Assembly (NCBI GenBank): GCA_035279525.1
Contig: DATEHQ010000073.1
Span: forward strand, 1-20,582
Length of the DNA: 20,582 bases
Reading direction: 5' to 3'
DNA from: DATEHQ01 sp035279525
GTDB taxonomy: Bacteria > Chloroflexota > Dormibacteria > Dormibacterales > Dormibacteraceae
Part shown: positions 6,607 through 13,840 of the stretch, in pieces
Position numbering within the stretch: the stretch's first letter is position 1
Layout: each line of letters begins with the position of its first letter
Program-made: the position numbers and the translations under genes
The notes under the pieces: generated by a model
Told to the model about the DNA's origin: nothing
The model's database searches: none
Seen by the model: the letters and a program-made list of their open reading frames with translations, nothing else

Positions 6607-7362
6607 GTGAGCACGGTGAGTCACTCCATCCGCGACCGGTACGAGACGGCGCACGATGAGGGCCGGCCGCTGCTTGGAGGGCACCGCGGCAATCCCGCCG
6701 AGCACCCCGAAAACACGCTGAGGTCGTTTCGCTCCGCCATCTCCGCGGGCTGCGACCTCATCGAGTGCGACGTCCACCTTTCATCCGACGGGCGCCTGGT
6801 CGTGATCCACGACCACACGCTCGACCGCACGACCAACGGCACGGGCCTGGTCCGCGACCTGACCGCCGCCGAGCTGCGCAAGCTGGACGCCGGGCAGGGC
6901 GAGCGCATCCCCCTGCTGCAGGAGGTGATCGAGCTCGCCATCGGCAAAGTCGGCCTGGTCATCGAGATCAAGCAGATCCCGATCCAGTACCCGGGACTCG
7001 AGGAAAAGCTGCTCAACATGCTGCGGCAGCTCGGCGCGGTGTCTGAGTGCGCGGTCGTCTCCTTCCATCATCCGTCCATCCACGAGCTGCGCCAATTGGA
7101 GCCGAACCTTCAGCTGGGAATCCTCGAGGGCGCGCGGCCGATGCACCCTGCCCGCCTGATGCGCGAGGCCGGCGCCGACGTCTACTCGCCGCACTGGGGT
7201 GCCATCGATCCGCACCTGGTCAAGGAGATCCACCACGCGGGCGGCGCCGTCGCGGTCTGGCCGGTGGACGATGCCGCCGGGGTCGCCTGGTGCAAGCTCT
7301 GCCAGCCCGATGCTCTGTTCAGCAACCGTCCCGTCGAGGTAGGCGCGGCCCTCAGAAGCTAG
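6607..7362 (+). CDS. Glycerophosphodiester phosphodiesterase
   Basis: This 251-residue TIM-barrel enzyme hydrolyses glycerophosphodiesters to glycerol-3-phosphate and an alcohol. The GDPD family motifs are in order: GGHRGNPAEHPENT with H26/R27, ECD with E53 and D55 (metal ligands), DGRLVVIHDH with catalytic H68, then LDRTTNGTG. Later strands carry VIEIK, VVSFHH, and the end pattern WPVDD ... CKLCQPDALFSNRP. There is no signal peptide, so it is cytoplasmic and suits recycling of phospholipid head groups rather than external scavenging. Start: GTG at 6607 after a TAGACT box. It stands 68 bp before the second sigma gene with no terminator in between. The family call is strong; the exact substrate is not determined. 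Confidence 0.93.
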   Translation: MSTVSHSIRDRYETAHDEGRPLLGGHRGNPAEHPENTLRSFRSAISAGCDLIECDVHLSSDGRLVVIHDHTLDRTTNGTGLVRDLTAAELRKLDAGQGERIPLLQEVIELAIGKVGLVIEIKQIPIQYPGLEEKLLNMLRQLGAVSECAVVSFHHPSIHELRQLEPNLQLGILEGARPMHPARLMREAGADVYSPHWGAIDPHLVKEIHHAGGAVAVWPVDDAAGVAWCKLCQPDALFSNRPVEVGAALRS

Positions 7363-7415
7363 GTCGTTACAGCCGTCCACCTCGCGGCGTTGGCTCAAGT
7401 GATGGTGCGGGCACA

Positions 7416-7421
7416 TACCAT
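7416..7421 (+). promoter_or_regulatory. -10-like box (TACCAT) before the second ECF sigma gene
   Basis: TACCAT ends 9 nt before the GTG at 7431, and no Shine-Dalgarno is present. It is a weaker match than the other leaderless promoters here, but the spacing is the same. Confidence 0.4.
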
Positions 7422-7430
7422 GAGCCGGCC

Positions 7431-7937
7431 GTGGTCGCCGACCGGCCGCCATTCGAGGACCTCTACCGCGATTTTCTCGGGCGCATCTACGCGTACATTC
7501 GAGCCCAGGTCTCGACCGCGGCTGATGCGGAGGACATCACGGCGCAGGTCTTCATGAACGCTTACCAGGCCTACGGCCGTTTCGAGCCGCGCAACTCGAC
7601 TCCCGCCGCGTGGCTGTTTCGGATCGCGCGCAACGCGACGCTCGATCACTTTCGCGGCCACGGCCGCCGCGAGCGGCTGCGACGCACGATCGAACGCCAG
7701 CCGCTGGCCGAGGAGGACCCCGCTCGCCAGGCGGAGGAAAGGATCCAGTACCGCGAGCTCTTGGCCTGCGTCGCGCAGCTGCCCGAGCGGCAGCGCGACG
7801 CGATCTCGCTCCGGCACTCGGGCTTGAGCTTCGACGAGGTCGGCGGCCTCCTCGGATGCAGCGAGGACGCGGCCAAGATGCTCTACCACCGCGCGCTCAA
7901 GGCACTCAGAGAAGTCGTGGACAGGGAAGGGGTATGA
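7431..7937 (+). CDS. ECF RNA polymerase sigma factor (second pair)
   Basis: This 168-residue ECF sigma factor starts at the GTG at 7431. Region 2 begins at FEDLYRDFLGRIYAYIR, with STAADAEDITAQVFMNAYQAY as the -10 recognition helix and PAAWLFRIARNATLDHFR as the next. Region 4 is LPERQRDAISLRHSGLSFDEVGGLLGCSEDAAKMLYHRALKALRE in consecutive helices, an intact helix-turn-helix. Reading further upstream in frame would add residues antisense to nothing conserved, so the GTG is preferred. It is followed by a membrane protein that fits an anti-sigma role. It is only distantly similar to the factor at 2654-3193, so this is not a recent duplication. Regulon unknown. Confidence 0.9.
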   Translation: MVADRPPFEDLYRDFLGRIYAYIRAQVSTAADAEDITAQVFMNAYQAYGRFEPRNSTPAAWLFRIARNATLDHFRGHGRRERLRRTIERQPLAEEDPARQAEERIQYRELLACVAQLPERQRDAISLRHSGLSFDEVGGLLGCSEDAAKMLYHRALKALREVVDREGV

Positions 7938-7978
7938 AAGCTAAAAACAGCCATGGCACCTTGCGGGGGCTCACGTGA
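7934..7978 (+). CDS. 14-codon ORF bridging sigma and anti-sigma genes (possible coupling peptide)
   Basis: ATG at 7934 overlaps the sigma stop (TATGA), and the ORF ends at a TGA overlapping the GTG of the next gene (CGTGA). It would encode MKAKNSHGTLRGLT. Its likeliest use, if translated, is to carry ribosomes across the 37-bp gap; it may equally be chance. No similarity is recognised. Confidence 0.3.
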   Translation: MKAKNSHGTLRGLT

Positions 7979-9201
7979 GCGACCACGACGACGACCTCGA
8001 GCTGAAGGCCATCGAGCGCGTGCTGGACGACGCCTTCGCCTCGACCCGGCCACGGCCGGGATTCGACGACGAGCTGTGGGCTCGCATGCAGGCCCGGCGA
8101 CCGTTCGCCGCGCGTTTCAAGGACGCGCTCGCGGGCCTGTGGCAGGGCGTCCGTGAAGTCCCCGGCGTGCCGGCCACCGCAGTCGCCGTCGTGCTGGTGA
8201 TAGCCCTTGGCGTCGGCCTCATCACCCTGGGCGGTCTGGGGCACAGGGGAGCCGGCACCACGGGCGGGGCTCTCTCGCTTTCGCAGGGCACGAGCAGGTA
8301 CGAGCCCAACAGCACCAACTCGTTTGGTGAGTTCGGCCGGCTGCCGTCACCGGAGTTCGCCTCCTCAGCGGGCCCTCCTCCACAGGACCAGGCGCCGGCT
8401 GCGGCGGCGGGGGCTGCGCCCACGCCGTACCTGGGGCCTGCGACGGTCACCTGGAGCGGCCAGCTCACGCTGACCATCGCCTCCGCGCCTGTCTACCGCT
8501 ACCACGAGCCCTCGACCAACGTCGCCGACCAGTTCGCCTCGGCGCTCGGCGCGACGCTCGTCGATCGCCCCGCCGGATTCCTCGGCTCGTACCAATCGTC
8601 CGATTACACGCTGAAGGTGCGCGGCACTGTGCAGAGGCCGCCGTCCGAAGCGTCCTACTTCATCTTCGCCGCGCCAAACCTGCCCGCGGTCTCGACGGCC
8701 GGGTCGTCACCTGCCGACATCGCCCTGATCTTTCTCGCCAGCCACAGCCTCGTGCCGCAGTGGTCCTACACCACCGACACGGTCAAGGCGGCGGGGAACC
8801 TGACGAAGGTCCACCTGCTGCGTCAGTTCGACGTCGCGGGCTACGCCCCGGCCAACCTCGTCGACGCGAGCGGCAACCGTTATGGGATCGAGGTCCAGCT
8901 CGACGGCAGCAGGCCGGCGCTGGCCTCGGGGCCGCTGCCTATCAACATGGACTCCGCGAACTATTTGATCATCCCGCCGGCCCAGCTGATCGACAAGCTC
9001 ACAGCCGTCCAGGGCCCCGTGCCCTCGGGCGCGCCCACGGTCAAGCTCACGCAGGCACAGCTCGTCTACGTGCTGGTTCCCGCCGGTGAGCAGAGCTTCT
9101 ACGAGCCGGCCTTCCTGTTCTCGGGCACGTTCACACAGAAGGGCGTCACATACGAGAAGCGGCTGCTGGCGGCCGCGGTCGACCCGTCTCAGCGTTCTTG
9201 A
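7975..9201 (+). CDS. Probable anti-sigma factor, single-span membrane protein with large outer domain
   Basis: This 408-residue protein directly follows the second sigma gene. The first ~60 residues are acidic then basic (DDDLELKAIERVLDDAF, later DDELWARMQARRP), the look of short anti-sigma segments; I see no H-x3-C-x2-C zinc motif, unlike the other pair. One membrane span covers about 66-88 (ATAVAVVLVIALGVGLITL). A Pro/Ala/Ser linker precedes ~280 outer residues containing LTLTIASAPVYRYHEP, YLIIPPAQLIDKL and, near the end, EPAFLFSGTF. The end vaguely recalls YycH/YycI-type outer domains, a guess only. Start GTG at 7975, with GGGGG 8 nt upstream. Orientation and position support an anti-sigma or sigma-sensor role; direct evidence is lacking. 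Confidence 0.7.
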   Translation: MSDHDDDLELKAIERVLDDAFASTRPRPGFDDELWARMQARRPFAARFKDALAGLWQGVREVPGVPATAVAVVLVIALGVGLITLGGLGHRGAGTTGGALSLSQGTSRYEPNSTNSFGEFGRLPSPEFASSAGPPPQDQAPAAAAGAAPTPYLGPATVTWSGQLTLTIASAPVYRYHEPSTNVADQFASALGATLVDRPAGFLGSYQSSDYTLKVRGTVQRPPSEASYFIFAAPNLPAVSTAGSSPADIALIFLASHSLVPQWSYTTDTVKAAGNLTKVHLLRQFDVAGYAPANLVDASGNRYGIEVQLDGSRPALASGPLPINMDSANYLIIPPAQLIDKLTAVQGPVPSGAPTVKLTQAQLVYVLVPAGEQSFYEPAFLFSGTFTQKGVTYEKRLLAAAVDPSQRS

Positions 9202-9235
9202 TGAGTGGCGGCCGCATCACATATCCCAGCCCCGA

Positions 9236-9241
9236 TACACT
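9236..9241 (+). promoter_or_regulatory. -10 box (TACACT) for the membrane protein gene at 9261
   Basis: TACACT lies 19 nt before the ATG. It would give a short leader of about 12 nt that still contains a Shine-Dalgarno-like GAGGAAGGGG, so this gene is not leaderless. Confidence 0.4.
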
Positions 9242-9260
9242 CCCCATCTGAGGAAGGGGT

Positions 9261-10088
9261 ATGGGTAAGAAGCAGGTTCGGCAGGTCCGCCAGCAGATGC
9301 GGAGGGTCCAGCCGAAGCAGCCCGCGGCGTCGAACGCGCAGGGCGCAACGCGGAAGCAGCGCGAGCGCTACGTTCAAAGCGGCGGGATGCTCCAGGGCTA
9401 CGCCCCAGACTTCGTGATCCGGCTGGGCTACATCTCGATCGCGATCGCCGTCGCGTGCGTGCTCATCATCGCGGCCATTCTTGTCTTCGTCCCACGCCTG
9501 TACGGCTGGCCGGACGCGGTCGCCGCCGCCGTGGCGTGGGTCCTGCCGGTCGCTCTGCTGGCGAGCTTCGTCATCCCTGGCTTCCGCCTCGCCCTGAAGG
9601 ATCGCAAGGCGGAGCCGCGCCTGGTCCAGGGTCAGCTGGTCGGCGCCAGCTCGGTATCGACCTCGATCGGGCTCGGCATGATGATGGTGCAGACACGCGG
9701 CGGCGTGGAGCAGCTTCTGGTCCCGCCCGCGCGCCTCAAGCAGGTACCCGGCAACCAGGTCAACGTCGTGCTGACTGTCACGCCAAACCTGAAGCACGTG
9801 AAGTCCGTCGGCGTGATGGGACAGCGCATGGTCGGCCGGGTCGAGCCGCCGGTGCCCGCAGTCATGAAGCGGCTTCAGCTGCTGCCGCTGATCACACCCA
9901 TCGCCCTCGGCGTGGCAGCCGTGATCGGCGATGACGGGGTTGCGCTCGCGCCCATCCAGCCCGGCCCGCTGCATGCTGTCCTCGCCATCCTGGTCGGGGC
10001 TGCGCTCGCCGCGGCGGTCTATGGCGCGTCGTTTCTGCTGCAGCGCAGGATGATGACCGAGGTCCAGGCGCTCGTCCCGCGGACCTAG
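9261..10088 (+). CDS. Conserved-looking membrane protein, function unknown
   Basis: The product is 275 residues. The first ~50 are very basic and glutamine-rich (KKQVRQVRQQMRR), probably cytoplasmic. A hydrophobic pair follows at about 52-77 and 86-106, then a soluble stretch (about 110-205) with GLGMMMVQTRGGVEQLLVP and VNVVLTVTPNLKHVKSVGVM, and one or two further spans near the end (about 207-262). I do not recognise the family. The start is clear: ATG at 9261 preceded by AGGAAGGGG. It lies 59 bp after the anti-sigma gene with its own candidate -10. Its stop codon shares bases with the stop of the convergent gene at 10085. Confidence 0.75.
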   Translation: MGKKQVRQVRQQMRRVQPKQPAASNAQGATRKQRERYVQSGGMLQGYAPDFVIRLGYISIAIAVACVLIIAAILVFVPRLYGWPDAVAAAVAWVLPVALLASFVIPGFRLALKDRKAEPRLVQGQLVGASSVSTSIGLGMMMVQTRGGVEQLLVPPARLKQVPGNQVNVVLTVTPNLKHVKSVGVMGQRMVGRVEPPVPAVMKRLQLLPLITPIALGVAAVIGDDGVALAPIQPGPLHAVLAILVGAALAAAVYGASFLLQRRMMTEVQALVPRT

Positions 10089-10582
10089 CTGTCGTCCTTC
10101 GTGGTGGGCTCGTCCCCGGTGGCCTCCCCGTCCTCGGCCGGCCCGGCCGCCTTCGAGTCGGTCTCCCTGGTCGTGGGCTCTGTCGCCGCCGGCGGGCGGA
10201 GCGGTCTGGCGGCGAGGGCCCGCCTCGGCGGAAGAAGCTGCCTGCGCTGGGGATAGGTCGCGATGAGCAGCAGGCTGAACGCGAGGCCGAAGATGACCGG
10301 GCCCAGGTGGAACTGCGCCCGCCACAGGAAGTACGAGCCGGCTTCGAAGGCCAGGACCACGAACCCGTAGAGGATGCCCGCCCTGACCCAGCCGATGTTT
10401 GCCGCCGGGTTGACCGCGGCGGCCATCAGCCCGATGCCGAGCACGGCGCCGGCAGCCGAGGCGTGGGTCCCGACCTCCTGGTCCAGGGGCAGCAGCGAGG
10501 TCCCGACGAGCGAGACGGCCGCGCCGCCCACGAGGCCCATGCCCATCAGCAGCATGCCGATCGTGAGCAGTAGGCGGCGCAT
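10085..10582 (-). CDS. Four-helix membrane protein with acidic Pro/Thr tail, function unknown
   Basis: This 165-residue protein has four predicted membrane helices (about 5-28, 42-61, 66-88 and 93-108), then RRQLLPPRR and a hydrophilic C-terminal tail of some 45 residues rich in Pro, Thr, Glu and Asp (TEPTTRETDSK, EPTTKDDS). The tail is probably cytoplasmic and disordered. No named domain is recognised. ATG at 10580-10582; a TATACAGT box lies about 13 nt upstream. Stop-to-stop overlap with the gene at 9261-10088 (CTAG at 10085-10088). The good hydrophobic periodicity and absence of a better frame support it as real. Confidence 0.7.
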   Translation of the reverse strand: MRRLLLTIGMLLMGMGLVGGAAVSLVGTSLLPLDQEVGTHASAAGAVLGIGLMAAAVNPAANIGWVRAGILYGFVVLAFEAGSYFLWRAQFHLGPVIFGLAFSLLLIATYPQRRQLLPPRRALAARPLRPPAATEPTTRETDSKAAGPAEDGEATGDEPTTKDDS

Positions 10583-10669
10583 GAGAGTGTCGCGAACTGT
10601 ATACGGCGCGACCCGCCGCCGTCACCACGTTAGGCTCCGGCCCGCCGCGCGGCCGGCGCGACTCGGGCT

Positions 10670-10675
10670 TAGACT
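10670..10675 (+). promoter_or_regulatory. -10 box (TAGACT) for leaderless greA mRNA
   Basis: TAGACT ends 6 nt before the GTG at 10682 and there is no Shine-Dalgarno. The 99-bp gap upstream (10583-10681) otherwise contains only GC-rich sequence with no -35 hexamer I can name. Confidence 0.55.
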
Positions 10676-10681
10676 CGAACA

Positions 10682-11149
10682 GTGGCAGCCAGCGAAGTGC
10701 CGATCACCCCGGAAGGCCTGGAGGCCGTGCGCAAGGAGCTGCACGAGCTGACCACGGTGCGGCGGCCCAACATAGTGCAGAAGATCAAGGCCGCGCGCGA
10801 GCTTGGAGACCTGTCCGAGAACTTCGAGTACCACGCCGCCAAAAACGAGCAGGGGATGATGGAGGCGCGGATCAACGAGCTCGAGGCGATCATCAAGAAC
10901 CACGTGATCATCGAGACCCGGGCCGCCAACGGCGTGGTGAGCATGGGCAGCGTCGTCCATTTCAGCGAGGATGGGGCGGACCAGGAGACGTACCGCATCG
11001 TCGGGCCGGCCGAGGCGGACCCGAAGGCGGGCCGTGTCAGCTACGAGTCGGCGCTGGGGAAGGCGCTGATCGGCCACAGGGTCGGCGACGAGGTCGAGGT
11101 CAAGACGCCGACCAACGCATACAGCGTCCGCATCGTCGGAATTGAGTAG
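10682..11149 (+). CDS. greA: Transcription elongation factor GreA
   Basis: GreA binds in the secondary channel of RNA polymerase and stimulates cleavage of backtracked transcripts. The 155-residue length is typical. The N-terminal coiled-coil hairpin contains the family hallmark around ARELGDLSENFEYHAAK, with tip acidic residues D43 and E46. The C-terminal FKBP-like domain holds GSVVHFSED, YRIVGPAEAD, SALGKALIGHRVGDEVEV. GTG start at 10682, six nucleotides after a TAGACT box, suggesting a leaderless message. The last codons overlap the TTG start of the M24 peptidase (ATTGAGTAG), so greA heads an operon with the peptidase and the Fur regulator. Confidence 0.97.
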   Translation: MAASEVPITPEGLEAVRKELHELTTVRRPNIVQKIKAARELGDLSENFEYHAAKNEQGMMEARINELEAIIKNHVIIETRAANGVVSMGSVVHFSEDGADQETYRIVGPAEADPKAGRVSYESALGKALIGHRVGDEVEVKTPTNAYSVRIVGIE

Positions 11150-12245
11150 CGCCACCTCGGCCGCTACACCTCTTTCCGTGCTCCGCGGATGGATGTCGAC
11201 GCGAGGAGTGGAAGCGGCGTACGTCACCAAGCCGGTCTCGATCGCCTACCTGACCGGATTCCGCGCCGACCCTCACGAGCGGCTGATGGCCCTGGCCGTC
11301 AAGTTGACGGAGGCGACGCTGGTCGTGCCGGCCCTCGAGGAGCAGAAGGCAGCGTCGGTGGTGAAGGGTGGGAAGGTCGTCGCGTGGCGCGACGGCGAGG
11401 ACGGCTACACGCTCGTGGCCGAGGCGCTGCGCGGCAGCCGCGAGGTGGCGGTCGAAAAAGATCACCTCACACTTCTCGCCGCGGAGATGCTGACTGATCG
11501 CATCGGCGCCGCAACCCTGGTCGACGTGGGTCCCGAGGTCAAGCGCCTGCGCCTGGTCAAGAGCGAGCCCGAGATCGACAAGCTGCAGCGCGCCGCGGCG
11601 ATCACCGATGCCGCCGGCGAGCAGATCTTCTCGCGAATGCGCGCGGGCCAGACCGAGATCGCCATCGCGGAGACGATCGCCGGCCTGATCGCCGAGCTCG
11701 GCGGCCAGCTCTCTTTCGAGACGCTGGTCCAGTCGGGCCCCAACTCGGCGATGCCCCACGCGAAGCCTTCGACGCGGCGGCTGCAGTCCGGCGATTTCGT
11801 GCTGCTCGACTTCGGCGCGCAGTTCGATGGCTACAAGGCGGACACGACGCGGATGGGCGTGGTTGGTGAGCCAAGCAGCCGCCACAGCGAGATACACCAG
11901 CTCGTCCTCGACGCGCACGACGCGGCGATCGAGGCGGTTCGTCCCGGCATCACGACCGGTGAGGTGGATGCGGCCGCACGCCGAGTCATCGATGCAGCGG
12001 GCCATGGCGACAGGTTCTTCCACCGCGTGGGTCATGGCCTCGGGCTCGAAGGCCATGAGGACCCGAGCCTCGACCCAGGGTCGACCACCGTGCTCGCGCC
12101 GGGGATGGCTTTCACCGTCGAGCCGGGCGTCTACATCCCGGGTTGGGGCGGCGTGCGGATCGAGGACGACCTTGTGGTGGTGGAGAACGGATGCCAGGCG
12201 CTGACCAGGTCGGACCCATCGCTGCGGGTCATCCGGGAGGACTGA
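11142..12245 (+). CDS. M24B metallopeptidase (Xaa-Pro aminopeptidase/dipeptidase type)
   Basis: This 367-residue cytoplasmic peptidase should cleave X-Pro bonds in peptides. The C-terminal pita-bread domain carries all five metal ligands: D223 in LLDFGA, D234 in KADTTR, H298 in HRVGHGLG, E327 in TVEPGVY and E341 in RIEDDL. The N-terminal half (about 10-135) is the creatinase-like domain, with VSIAYLTGFRAD typical of PepQ/PepP. The start is uncertain: TTG at 11142 overlaps the greA stop by 8 bp, and a GTG at 11178 is the alternative; neither has a good ribosome-binding site, so coupling to greA is likely. The TGA stop overlaps the ATG of the Fur gene by one base. Confidence 0.93.
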   Translation: MSSATSAATPLSVLRGWMSTRGVEAAYVTKPVSIAYLTGFRADPHERLMALAVKLTEATLVVPALEEQKAASVVKGGKVVAWRDGEDGYTLVAEALRGSREVAVEKDHLTLLAAEMLTDRIGAATLVDVGPEVKRLRLVKSEPEIDKLQRAAAITDAAGEQIFSRMRAGQTEIAIAETIAGLIAELGGQLSFETLVQSGPNSAMPHAKPSTRRLQSGDFVLLDFGAQFDGYKADTTRMGVVGEPSSRHSEIHQLVLDAHDAAIEAVRPGITTGEVDAAARRVIDAAGHGDRFFHRVGHGLGLEGHEDPSLDPGSTTVLAPGMAFTVEPGVYIPGWGGVRIEDDLVVVENGCQALTRSDPSLRVIRED

Positions 12246-12709
12246 TGCTCGCGCCCGGGATGCGGCGCACGGCCCAGAGGACGATGGTCTACGAGGCCAT
12301 CGTTCGCCTTGGCGGTCACTGCACGGCCGACGAGATCGCGACCGAGCTGCGCAAGACGAAGCCGGGCTTCTCGCGCAGCACCGTCTATCGCGCGCTGGAC
12401 GCGCTCACCGCGTCGGGCTCGGTCTACGCCGCCCACCTCGGCGAGGGGCCAACCCATTACGAGCTCGCGAGCGGCGACCACCAGCATGCCGTGTGCCGCA
12501 TGTGCGGTGGAGTGCTGCACATCCAGGAGGAGTTCGTCAGCGAGCTGGAGCGGCACCTGGAGGATGGCCACCACTTCCGTCCGCTGCGCACGGAGGTGCT
12601 GGTGGTCGGCATCTGCGAGGACTGCTCGCGAAGGCCGGGCAAGCCCGCGGCGCCGCGCCGGACGATCGACCCGCATCACCACTCGCCCGCCTCGACGCCC
12701 CATCCCTAG
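12245..12709 (+). CDS. Fur-family metal-responsive transcriptional regulator
   Basis: This 154-residue Fur/Zur/PerR-type repressor has a winged helix at about 6-75 (QRTMVYEAI, HCTADEIATELR, SRSTVYRALDAL). The dimerisation domain carries two CxxC pairs that make the structural zinc site, C84/C87 (CRMC) and C124/C127 (CEDC), with H79 and H81 as regulatory-site candidates. Which metal or peroxide it senses cannot be fixed from these residues. A histidine-containing tail (DPHHHSPASTPHP) is extra. Start ATG at 12245, GGGAGG 4 nt upstream, overlapping the peptidase stop as TGATG. I saw no convincing Fur or Zur box in the nearby gaps. Confidence 0.93.
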   Translation: MLAPGMRRTAQRTMVYEAIVRLGGHCTADEIATELRKTKPGFSRSTVYRALDALTASGSVYAAHLGEGPTHYELASGDHQHAVCRMCGGVLHIQEEFVSELERHLEDGHHFRPLRTEVLVVGICEDCSRRPGKPAAPRRTIDPHHHSPASTPHP

Positions 12710-12737
12710 CCGCCGCCGCGTCTGCGGGGGAGGAAGA

Positions 12738-12743
12738 GATAAT
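12738..12743 (+). promoter_or_regulatory. -10 box (GATAAT) upstream of AIM24 gene
   Basis: GATAAT, one mismatch from TATAAT, lies in the 69-bp gap after the Fur gene and would give a leader of about 28 nt that includes the GAGAGGG ribosome site. Confidence 0.4.
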
Positions 12744-12778
12744 TCCCTCGAAGCGGCACGATTCACGAGAGGGTGACC

Positions 12779-13474
12779 ATGGAATCCAAGATCGTCGGCA
12801 CGGTGATGCCCGTCCTCGAGCTCACCATGCAGCCCAACGAGAAAGTCTTCGCCGAGTCGGGCCAGATGTCGTGGCTTTCGATGGCGATCCAGATGCAGAC
12901 CGGAACCTCAGTGGGGGGCCAGCAGGGCGGTTTCATGGGCGCGCTCGGGCGCGCCATCGCGGGTGGCACCTTCTTCATGACCGAGTACACGGCGGCCGGC
13001 GGCCCAGGGCTGCTCGCGTTCGCGGCCAAGCTGCCAGGGCAGATCCTGCCCATGGAGATCGCCCCCGGCCAGGGCTACCTCGTGCACCGCCACGGGTTCA
13101 TGTGCGCGACGCTCGGCGTCCAGTTCTCTATCGGTTTCCAGCAGCGCCTCGGAGCCGGTGTGTTCGGCGGCACCGGCTTTCGCATGCAGCGGCTTCAGGG
13201 CCAGGGGCAGGCGTGGGTGGAGCTCAGCGGAGAGGTCGTCACCTACGACCTCCAGGCCGGCAACACGCTGCGGGTCCATCCCGGGCACGTCGGCATGTTC
13301 CAGGAGTCGGTGCAGTTCAACATCGTCACCGTGCCCGGAATCCAGAACATGTTCTTCGGCGGTCAGGGTCTATTCCTGGCCGCGCTCACGGGTCCAGGCC
13401 GCGTCTGGCTGCAGTCGATGAGCATGCAGCACCTGGCGCATGCCATACAGGAGTACCTGCCGAAGCCTGGTTAA
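12779..13474 (+). CDS. AIM24-family protein
   Basis: This 231-residue beta-rich protein belongs to the AIM24 (DUF124) family, whose members have a TRAP-like beta fold; the biochemical function is unknown. The family pattern is visible in order: KVFAESGQMSWLS near the N-terminus, the glycine-rich GGTFFMTEYTA, LPGQILPMEI, WVELSGEVVTYDL, RVHPGHVGMF, MFFGGQGLFLAALTGPGRVWLQSM and a short C-terminal helix. I put the start at the ATG at 12779, with AGAGGG 5 nt upstream; a GTG two codons earlier (12773) would overlap that site. It lies 33 bp before the GYD gene in the same direction, so the two are probably cotranscribed. No membrane span or signal peptide. Confidence 0.9.
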   Translation: MESKIVGTVMPVLELTMQPNEKVFAESGQMSWLSMAIQMQTGTSVGGQQGGFMGALGRAIAGGTFFMTEYTAAGGPGLLAFAAKLPGQILPMEIAPGQGYLVHRHGFMCATLGVQFSIGFQQRLGAGVFGGTGFRMQRLQGQGQAWVELSGEVVTYDLQAGNTLRVHPGHVGMFQESVQFNIVTVPGIQNMFFGGQGLFLAALTGPGRVWLQSMSMQHLAHAIQEYLPKPG

Positions 13475-13507
13475 CCGGCATTCTTCGGGTTCGTGGAGGA
13501 GATGCAG

Positions 13508-13831
13508 ATGGGTCGATATCTATTCCAGGGTTCTTACTCGACGGATGGGATCAAGGGCGTGCTGAAGGACGGTGGGTCCGGCCGGCGCGATGCGGTGGAG
13601 GCCGCGATCAAAGCCCTCGGTGGCAAGCTCGAGTCCTTCTACTTCGGGTTTGGTGAGACCGACGTCTACGTGATCGTCGACGGAATCGACGACACGCTGG
13701 CCGCCGCCTTCTCGATGGGCGTTGGCGCGTCGGGTGCGCTATCCAACCTGAAGACCACCGTGCTGTTGACTCCTGAGGAGATCGATCGGGCGGCCAAGAC
13801 GACGCTGCGTTATCGCGCGCCAGGTCACTAG
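13508..13831 (+). CDS. GYD-domain protein
   Basis: This 107-residue protein fits the GYD family, small ferredoxin-like alpha/beta proteins of unknown function. The features are GRYLFQGSYSTDGIKGVL at the start, GRRDAVEAAIKALGGKLESFYF and the ETDVYVIVDGIDD strand-turn, ending with TVLLTPEEID. A Shine-Dalgarno (GGAGGA at 13495-13500) lies 7 nt before the ATG at 13508, which begins exactly at the conserved domain. Upstream in-frame GTG 13493 and ATG 13502 are less likely. Lies between AIM24 and a HAD-type gene (9-bp gap). Confidence 0.85.
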   Translation: MGRYLFQGSYSTDGIKGVLKDGGSGRRDAVEAAIKALGGKLESFYFGFGETDVYVIVDGIDDTLAAAFSMGVGASGALSNLKTTVLLTPEEIDRAAKTTLRYRAPGH

Positions 13832-13840
13832 GCCCGCGGC

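Noticed and set aside
9189..10628. 479-codon open frame on the minus strand across two membrane-protein genes
   Set aside because: Low-complexity Arg/Asp/His/Gly composition without hydrophobic pattern; it covers genes on both strands with better signals.
11100..12056. 318-codon minus-strand frame under the M24 peptidase
   Set aside because: The plus strand carries all five M24 metal ligands; the minus frame has composition typical of an antisense shadow.
12710..12778. Fur/Zur box upstream of the AIM24 gene
   Set aside because: Only GATAAT is recognisable; there is no 19-bp dyad resembling a Fur or Zur consensus.
12493..13656. 387-codon plus-strand frame overlapping the Fur, AIM24 and GYD genes
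   Set aside because: It is out of frame with three recognised families and has Arg/Pro/Ala-rich low-complexity sequence.
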